DNA of 10,657 nucleotides from Casp-actino8 sp032118015 (GTDB lineage Bacteria; Actinomycetota; Acidimicrobiia; Acidimicrobiales; Ilumatobacteraceae), in contig JAULYE010000139.1 of assembly GCA_032118015.1 (NCBI GenBank), forward strand, positions 1 to 10,657, written 5' to 3'. Under the pieces are notes generated by a model, which did not search any database, was not told the origin of the DNA, and saw only the letters and a program-made list of their open reading frames with translations. The position numbers were made by a program, and so were the translations under genes. Below are positions 7,021 through 10,657 of the stretch, in pieces. Positions within the stretch are counted from its first letter, which is position 1; each line of letters begins with the position of its first letter.

Positions 7021-8040
7021 TCAAGCAGTTTGCAGAGCTGTCATCACTTTGCTCCAGCGTTCGGGATCACTCTTGTACGGCGCGTAGAAGGAAATGCGCT
7101 GAATCACGTCTCCATAACGCTTGTGCAATTCCGGGGCGATCGCCTCGGGTTCACCGACAACGGCGAACGTCTGCAGAACTTCGTCGGTGATCAGCGATCC
7201 CATTTCGGCCCATTGGCCCGTCTTGGACAACGAGTTGAGCTGGTCCTGCAGATCACCCCATCCGTGCAGATCGAGAACTGGGCGATACGCAGGAGTCGAG
7301 CCGTAGAACGCGATCTGCTGACGAGTACCAGAAGCTGCAGCCGTGAGCTCGCTTTCGTTGTTACCGGTGACCACGAAACTCGGTCCGACGATCTCGAATC
7401 CGTCGAGAGTCTTGCCAGCACGAGCACGTCCGCGCTCGAGAGCGGGAAGAGTCACTTCCCGCAGGTACTTCTCTGTCGTGAAACCGTGGCAGATGAAGCC
7501 ATCGCAGACTTCGCCAGCAACCTCCGTCATCAGCTCGCCGACTCCTGCAAGAAAGATGCGCGGGGGTCCGAACCCTGCAAGGTCCGACGCCGGCGGAGTG
7601 AAGAACGGTGTCATCAACGTGTGCGTGTAGAACTCTCCGCGAAAATCGAGTTTCGATCCGGTCGACCACGAATCCCAAATGGCGCGAATGGCCAACACCA
7701 TCTCGCGCATGCGCGCAGCTGGCTTGCTCCAGGGCATGCTGAACCGCTTGGTGATGTGCGGTTTGATCTGACTTCCGAGTCCGAGAATGAATCGACCTTG
7801 AGAATAGGCCTGAAGATCCCATGCGGTGTTGGCCAACGTCATCGGGCTACGGGCGAAAGCGACAGCGATCGACGTGCCGAGTTCGAGGCGCTGAGAGTGT
7901 TCGGCGGCCAAAAGCAGAGGGAGAAATGGATCGTGGTTGGTCTCAGCCGTCCAGGCACCGGTGTAGCCGGCAGCTTCTGCTTCTTTCACAGATGCCACTG
8001 TCTCGTGCAGATTCGGGCTGATGCCTCCGTCGACTTTCAT
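7021..8040 (-). CDS. F420-dependent LLM-class oxidoreductase, MSMEG_2256-like
   Basis: The 339-residue product is a luciferase-like monooxygenase-fold (TIM barrel) enzyme, expected to use reduced cofactor F420 in the cytoplasm for hydride transfer to an unknown substrate. Recognisable stretches are WTAETNHDPFLPLLLAAEHS (30-49), TSIAVAFARSPMTLA (56-70), GRFILGLGSQIKPHI (82-96), GEFYTHTLMTPFF (135-147) and RIFLAGVGELMTEVAGEVCDG (start 161), in the order seen in the actinobacterial MSMEG_2256-type subfamily. Length is normal and nothing is missing. The ATG at 8040 is fixed by GGGAGG (complement of 8045-8050) four bases upstream. It lies 80 bp after the PAC2 gene on the same strand, so it may be the last gene of that unit, although a hairpin sits between them. 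F420 use is inferred from subfamily resemblance; F420 versus FMN cannot be read from the sequence with certainty. Confidence 0.92.
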   Translation of the reverse strand: MKVDGGISPNLHETVASVKEAEAAGYTGAWTAETNHDPFLPLLLAAEHSQRLELGTSIAVAFARSPMTLANTAWDLQAYSQGRFILGLGSQIKPHITKRFSMPWSKPAARMREMVLAIRAIWDSWSTGSKLDFRGEFYTHTLMTPFFTPPASDLAGFGPPRIFLAGVGELMTEVAGEVCDGFICHGFTTEKYLREVTLPALERGRARAGKTLDGFEIVGPSFVVTGNNESELTAAASGTRQQIAFYGSTPAYRPVLDLHGWGDLQDQLNSLSKTGQWAEMGSLITDEVLQTFAVVGEPEAIAPELHKRYGDVIQRISFYAPYKSDPERWSKVMTALQTA

Positions 8041-8044
8041 GTCG

Positions 8045-8050
8045 CCTCCC
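8045..8050 (-). promoter_or_regulatory. Ribosome binding site of the LLM oxidoreductase
   Basis: GGGAGG on the minus strand lies 4 nt before the ATG at 8040. It is the clearest Shine-Dalgarno on the leftward strand and supports translation of this gene independently of the upstream PAC2 gene. Confidence 0.6.
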
Positions 8051-8058
8051 AGGTCGTG

Positions 8059-8081
8059 GACTGCTGCAGAGCACGGCAGTC
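8059..8081. other. Inverted repeat in the leader of the LLM oxidoreductase gene
   Basis: GACTGC (8059-8064) and GCAGTC (8076-8081) are perfect 6-bp arms with an 11-nt spacer, ending 8 bp upstream of the ribosome binding site in the leftward transcript. It could be an mRNA hairpin or a protein-binding site. Function is unknown. Confidence 0.35.
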
Positions 8082-8092
8082 ACCTTGTCGAT

Positions 8093-8112
8093 GAACGGGA
8101 GCGATCCCGCTC
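8093..8112 (-). terminator. Stem-loop just after the PAC2 gene
   Basis: On the minus strand GAGCGGGA and TCCCGTTC form an 8-bp stem (one G-T wobble) closed by the tetraloop TCGC, starting 8 nt after the PAC2 stop codon. No T tract follows. It could be a partial terminator, a processing site or a 3'-end stabiliser separating PAC2 from the oxidoreductase gene. Confidence 0.45.
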
Positions 8113-8120
8113 GAGACATC

Positions 8121-9041
8121 TCAGGGTAGATCAGGATTGGCGTCGCGCAGGAATGCTTCGAGTTCAGCAGCTAGTTCGTCCGGAGTCGGAATATCACTCT
8201 CGGACATCATCGGTCGCTCTTCGATGGCTGGCAGGGGGAGTTGCGGGCTCATCAGAGCGTCGTAGGCGCCCTCGAGTTTGGTGACCATTTCGGCGTGCTC
8301 AGAATTGCGCGCCACCATCCGATTCAGCCGCTCGGTTTGGATGACCGACTCCTGTTCCAGCGATGCGGTGTCGAAATGCAAGTCAGAAATCGTTGTCAGG
8401 GCGCGCATCAACGCGAGGGATGCCGCTGGATAGGTCATACCTGGGAGATATTGCGGGACTTGGGCCCACAAGCCGATCGAGGGGATGCCGGCATCATGCA
8501 AACTCTCTTCGAGAACTGCTGCCATGCCGGCAGGAACGTCGACGGTGCTGCGTAAGAACGAGTACTTGGTGAGGAGATCCACCGACGGAGTGGTGCACGA
8601 CAGATTGCTCGGACGAGTGTGAGGTGTGGGGAAGGGATAGGCGCCGAGACCGATCATCATCGAGACGTCGAGTCGTGTCGCCAATGCCCGTACGGCCGCT
8701 GCGAATCGCTGCCATGCAGAGTCGGGTTCGTGACCGTGGAGAATGAGAATGTCCCTGCCGCGAGAGTCATGGCCCGCATGGAGATCGATCGTGGGCCAGT
8801 CGACACCGGTATTGCGACCTTCGCGGATCTCCATCGTCGGCCGACGTGCGCGATAGTCGATGAAAACATCGGAATCGAATGTCGCGATCGGTAGTGGATC
8901 CATTTGGTGTTCGATTGCCGACATCGCGTCGTTGGCTGCTCCGGCAGCATCGATCCAACCCTGCAACATCACGATGAGAACAGGTGCATTCAAGGTAGGG
9001 AGCTCACCGTGGAGTTCGACGTCGCGAATGGGCTCGTTCAT
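8121..9041 (-). CDS. PAC2 family protein (proteasome assembly chaperone 2-like)
   Basis: The 306-residue product matches the PAC2 family (PF09754), which includes eukaryotic proteasome assembly chaperones and poorly characterised actinobacterial and archaeal proteins. Family landmarks are an N-terminal strand followed by GWIDAAGAAN (28-37), an acidic/aromatic patch FDSDVFIDYRARRP (55-68), LGAYPFPTPHTRP (132-144) and a VPQYLPGMTYPAAS loop (195-208). The last 40 residues are acidic and proline-containing (SDIPTPDELAAELEAFLRD) and do not end in an HbYX motif, the tail some PAC2 proteins use to dock on the proteasome ring. No proteasome genes are in the window. Its ATG overlaps the upstream kinase stop as ATGA, and only a weak AGCAGG precedes it, so translation is probably coupled. 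The molecular role in bacteria is not established. Confidence 0.9.
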   Translation of the reverse strand: MNEPIRDVELHGELPTLNAPVLIVMLQGWIDAAGAANDAMSAIEHQMDPLPIATFDSDVFIDYRARRPTMEIREGRNTGVDWPTIDLHAGHDSRGRDILILHGHEPDSAWQRFAAAVRALATRLDVSMMIGLGAYPFPTPHTRPSNLSCTTPSVDLLTKYSFLRSTVDVPAGMAAVLEESLHDAGIPSIGLWAQVPQYLPGMTYPAASLALMRALTTISDLHFDTASLEQESVIQTERLNRMVARNSEHAEMVTKLEGAYDALMSPQLPLPAIEERPMMSESDIPTPDELAAELEAFLRDANPDLP

Positions 9042-10090
9042 GGAAGCCTGCTGAGCATCTCTTCGGCACGAGCTGCAGCACCGAGAACTTGGACATTGAA
9101 GGGTTCGAGCTCAGCCGGATCGCGCTGACCGAGCGCCCCACCCAAATAGCGGGCGTACACGCCTTCGAGGATGCAAACGAGTTTCCAGTAGGCGAACGTC
9201 GTGTAGAAGTCGAGCTGTGAGATATCTCGGCCGCTGACCTGGGCGTAACGCTCGGTGAGTTCAGCGCGATTCAAAAAGCCGGGGGCAGTACAGGCTTGGC
9301 CGGTCCAGGCAGACATGTCGTCATCTGGGCCTGTCCAGTAGACCATCAGCAGACCGAGGTCTGCCATGGGATCGCCGAGGGTGCAGATCTCCCAGTCGAG
9401 CACCGCGATGACATTGCCGCTGGCATCCACCATGCAATTGTCGAGGCGGTAGTCCCCATGGACGAGTGTTGCGGGGCCTTGTTCGGGAATGCGTGCCAGC
9501 AGGGCGTCGTGGACCCGATCCACGCTCGGAAGATCGCGGGTCTTTTGCTGATTCCACTGGCTGTACCAGCGCTTCAATTGACGAGCGATGTACCCCTCAT
9601 GACGACCCAATTCACCGAGCCCGACGGCATCTGGTTGCACGGCGTGGATGGCGGCCATCGTGTCCACGATCGACTCACTCGCTCGTCGTCGTGCTTGCGG
9701 CGTCAACTCGCGTTCAGCTGATTCGCGGTCGCGGATCACGAGTCCGTCGACGTAGTCCATCACGTAGAACGGAGCATCGTTGACCGCCACATCGTCGCAG
9801 TATCCGAGTGCTGGAGCGACGGGGACGGGCGTGTCACGCAAGGCATGGATGATGCGGTACTCGCGGCCCATGTCGTGGGCGCTGGCCAGAACATGTCCGA
9901 GCGGAGGACGTCGCAGGACGAATCTGCGTCCATCGGCCCCCGTCACACGAAAGGTGAGGTTGGAGTGACCTCCAGCGATCACCTCGAATGAGAAGGGTCC
10001 TACAGCACCCAGGACATTCGACTCCATCCACGTTTCGACAGTAGGGAGATCGATACCCGGGACTTGTTGTCCATCTGACTGGGTACTCAC
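9038..10090 (-). CDS. Phosphotransferase family protein (APH fold, ACAD10-like)
   Basis: From the GTG at 10090 the product is 350 residues with the aminoglycoside-phosphotransferase kinase fold. Visible, numbered from that start: glycine-rich loop AGGHSNLTF (about 39-47), the catalytic loop VHGDYRLDNCMV (210-221, with HGD and the metal-binding Asn218) and VLDWEICTLGDPMADLG (230-246, the DFG-equivalent DWE). The HGDYRLDN/DWE combination is typical of the subgroup fused to or next to acyl-CoA dehydrogenases (human ACAD10/11, bacterial LvaA), where characterised members phosphorylate 4-hydroxyacyl-CoA. This role is inferred here, as no acyl-CoA dehydrogenase is in the window, and it is not likely a drug-resistance enzyme. 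The frame stays open upstream to an ATG at 10180 and beyond. GTG 10090 is preferred because the alignable protein starts just after it and a TANNNT box lies 7 nt ahead. Confidence 0.9.
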   Translation of the reverse strand: MSTQSDGQQVPGIDLPTVETWMESNVLGAVGPFSFEVIAGGHSNLTFRVTGADGRRFVLRRPPLGHVLASAHDMGREYRIIHALRDTPVPVAPALGYCDDVAVNDAPFYVMDYVDGLVIRDRESAERELTPQARRRASESIVDTMAAIHAVQPDAVGLGELGRHEGYIARQLKRWYSQWNQQKTRDLPSVDRVHDALLARIPEQGPATLVHGDYRLDNCMVDASGNVIAVLDWEICTLGDPMADLGLLMVYWTGPDDDMSAWTGQACTAPGFLNRAELTERYAQVSGRDISQLDFYTTFAYWKLVCILEGVYARYLGGALGQRDPAELEPFNVQVLGAAARAEEMLSRLP

Positions 10091-10097
10091 GTCCCGT

Positions 10098-10103
10098 ACG
10101 GTA
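10098..10103 (-). promoter_or_regulatory. Predicted -10 box for a leaderless phosphotransferase transcript
   Basis: TACCGT on the minus strand fits TANNNT and is separated from GTG 10090 by exactly 7 nt, placing the expected transcription start on the start codon. No Shine-Dalgarno is visible and no good -35 box. Leaderless mRNAs are common in actinobacteria. Inferred. Confidence 0.4.
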
Positions 10104-10151
10104 GCGGGGTTCCTTGGCGCTTGGGACGCTGCGAACCCTCCTCTGGAGCGG

Positions 10152-10163
10152 GCTCGATCGAGC
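10152..10163. promoter_or_regulatory. Perfect 12-bp palindrome, candidate operator
   Basis: GCTCGATCGAGC is fully self-complementary and ends 2 bp before the predicted -10 box of the thioredoxin gene, inside the -35/-10 spacer, where a repressor could act. It carries CGATCG, which is very common in this window, so chance is a real alternative. Confidence 0.35.
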
Positions 10164-10165
10164 GG

Positions 10166-10171
10166 TATCGT
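10166..10171 (+). promoter_or_regulatory. Predicted -10 box for a leaderless thioredoxin transcript
   Basis: TATCGT fits TANNNT and is followed by exactly 7 nt before ATG 10179, so transcription would begin at the start codon. No Shine-Dalgarno precedes this ATG. The hexamer about 17 nt upstream (CTGGAG, 10143-10148) is only a partial -35 match. Inferred. Confidence 0.4.
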
Positions 10172-10178
10172 CGAAGAC

Positions 10179-10657
10179 ATGAGCGGTTCCTCGATCGTCG
10201 ACGTCACAGATGCCACCTTCGAGTCAGCAGTCATCGAGGCCTCGATGACCACACCGGTGGTGGTCGATCTGTGGGCACCGTGGTGCGGACCGTGTAAGAC
10301 GTTGACGCCGGTTCTGGAAAAGGCCGTGGCGGCGACCAACGGTCGAGTCATTCTTGCCAAGGTCAACATCGACGAAAATCCTGGTATTGCGCAGGCATTT
10401 CGCGTGCAGTCGATACCGATGGTCATCGTGATTCGCGATGGAGCTCCCGTCACCGCGTTTCAAGGGGCCCAGCCCGAGCACGTCGTCCAGCAGTTCATTC
10501 AAGAGATCTTGCCGAGCGCTCGTGACGAAGAGATCGCTGCCTTGTTGGTCAAAGGTGATGAAATCAGTCTGCGGGCGGTTCTCGATATCGAGCCCGGAAA
10601 CGAAGCAGCGATCGTTGCTCTTGCACACGTCTTGACAGCGCGCGGTGAGGGCACTGA
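10179..10657 (+). CDS. Thioredoxin-domain protein with C-terminal extension (CnoX/YbbN-like), 3' end outside window
   Basis: The frame opens at ATG 10179 and runs through the right edge with no stop, giving 159 visible residues. Residues 5-110 are a thioredoxin fold: WAPWCGPCK (32-40) with the CxxC redox pair Cys36/Cys39, buried Asp30 of VVDLW, and the cis-proline loop SIPM (78-81, Pro80). It should therefore be redox-active in the cytoplasm. After the fold the chain continues as SARDEEIAALLVKGDE and EPGNEAAIVALAHVLTARGE (helical, TPR-like), which a plain thioredoxin of about 105-110 residues lacks. This is the layout of E. coli CnoX/YbbN (thioredoxin plus TPR, holdase and redox protection), although E. 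coli CnoX itself has a non-canonical SxxC. The gene diverges from the phosphotransferase gene and appears leaderless. Full length cannot be judged. Confidence 0.92.
   Translation, partial: MSGSSIVDVTDATFESAVIEASMTTPVVVDLWAPWCGPCKTLTPVLEKAVAATNGRVILAKVNIDENPGIAQAFRVQSIPMVIVIRDGAPVTAFQGAQPEHVVQQFIQEILPSARDEEIAALLVKGDEISLRAVLDIEPGNEAAIVALAHVLTARGEGT

Noticed and set aside
7030..8094. A 354-codon open frame on the plus strand opposite the LLM oxidoreductase.
   Set aside because: The minus-strand protein is a clear family member with a good ribosome site. The plus frame is low-complexity Arg/Ser-rich with no recognisable domain.
9038..10090. Aminoglycoside resistance gene.
   Set aside because: The HGDYRLDN/DWE signature and metabolic neighbours match the ACAD10-like subgroup, not known drug-modifying phosphotransferases.
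10091..10453. N-terminal extension of the phosphotransferase frame up to 10453.
   Set aside because: It runs antisense through the thioredoxin coding region, has no homology-like sequence and would erase the divergent promoter region. GTG 10090 gives a normal family length.
1..10657. Defence system, CRISPR array, integron, prophage or transposon.
   Set aside because: No regularly spaced repeats beyond the four 15-bp units, no integrase or transposase motifs, and no terminal inverted repeats were seen. RecBCD here is a standard repair locus.

Overview
The window looks like chromosomal DNA from a moderately high-GC actinobacterium, most likely of the Acidimicrobiia type. Supporting signs are an actinobacterial-style leucyl-tRNA synthetase (KMGKS signature, no zinc-binding cysteines after WCPG), a RecBCD-type repair locus, an F420-dependent luciferase-like oxidoreductase of the MSMEG_2256 type, a PAC2 protein, an ACAD10-like phosphotransferase, and many TTG/GTG starts. 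The lineage is inferred from protein style, not from a marker gene. I see no phage, insertion sequence, CRISPR array, tRNA or rRNA. This is mostly ordinary chromosomal core with some lipid-metabolism genes.

Layout. 2-241 (+): C-terminal end of RecB. 238-1983 (+): recD, coupled to recB by a TTGA stop/start overlap. 1989-4871 (-): leuS, converging on recD with only 5 bp between stop codons. 4872-4953: divergent control region between leuS and the next gene. 4954-6777 (+): acyl-AMP ligase/acyl-CoA synthetase with an odd repetitive N-terminus. 6778-7020: convergent gap with a hairpin and a possible decayed thioesterase. 7021-8040 (-): F420-dependent oxidoreductase. 8121-9041 (-): PAC2 protein. 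9038-10090 (-): aminoglycoside-phosphotransferase-fold kinase, coupled to PAC2 by an ATGA overlap. 10091-10178: compact divergent promoter region. 10179 to the window end (+): thioredoxin with the start of a C-terminal extension (CnoX/YbbN-like), cut by the window edge.

How the genes fit together. RecB and RecD belong to one helicase-nuclease complex. The three minus-strand genes (kinase, PAC2, oxidoreductase) probably form one transcription unit read from about 10090 down to 7021. Its first gene acts on acyl-CoA-type substrates in characterised relatives, and the acyl-activating enzyme nearby would supply activated acyl groups, but no direct pathway link can be shown. LeuS and the thioredoxin are housekeeping functions.

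I found no convincing new multi-gene system. The best leads are small: a 15-bp tandem repeat at the start of the acyl-AMP ligase gene, a pair of divergent TANNNT boxes each exactly 7 nt from a start codon (predicted leaderless transcripts) with a perfect 12-bp palindrome between them, a possible thioesterase fossil, and strong over-representation of CGATCG.
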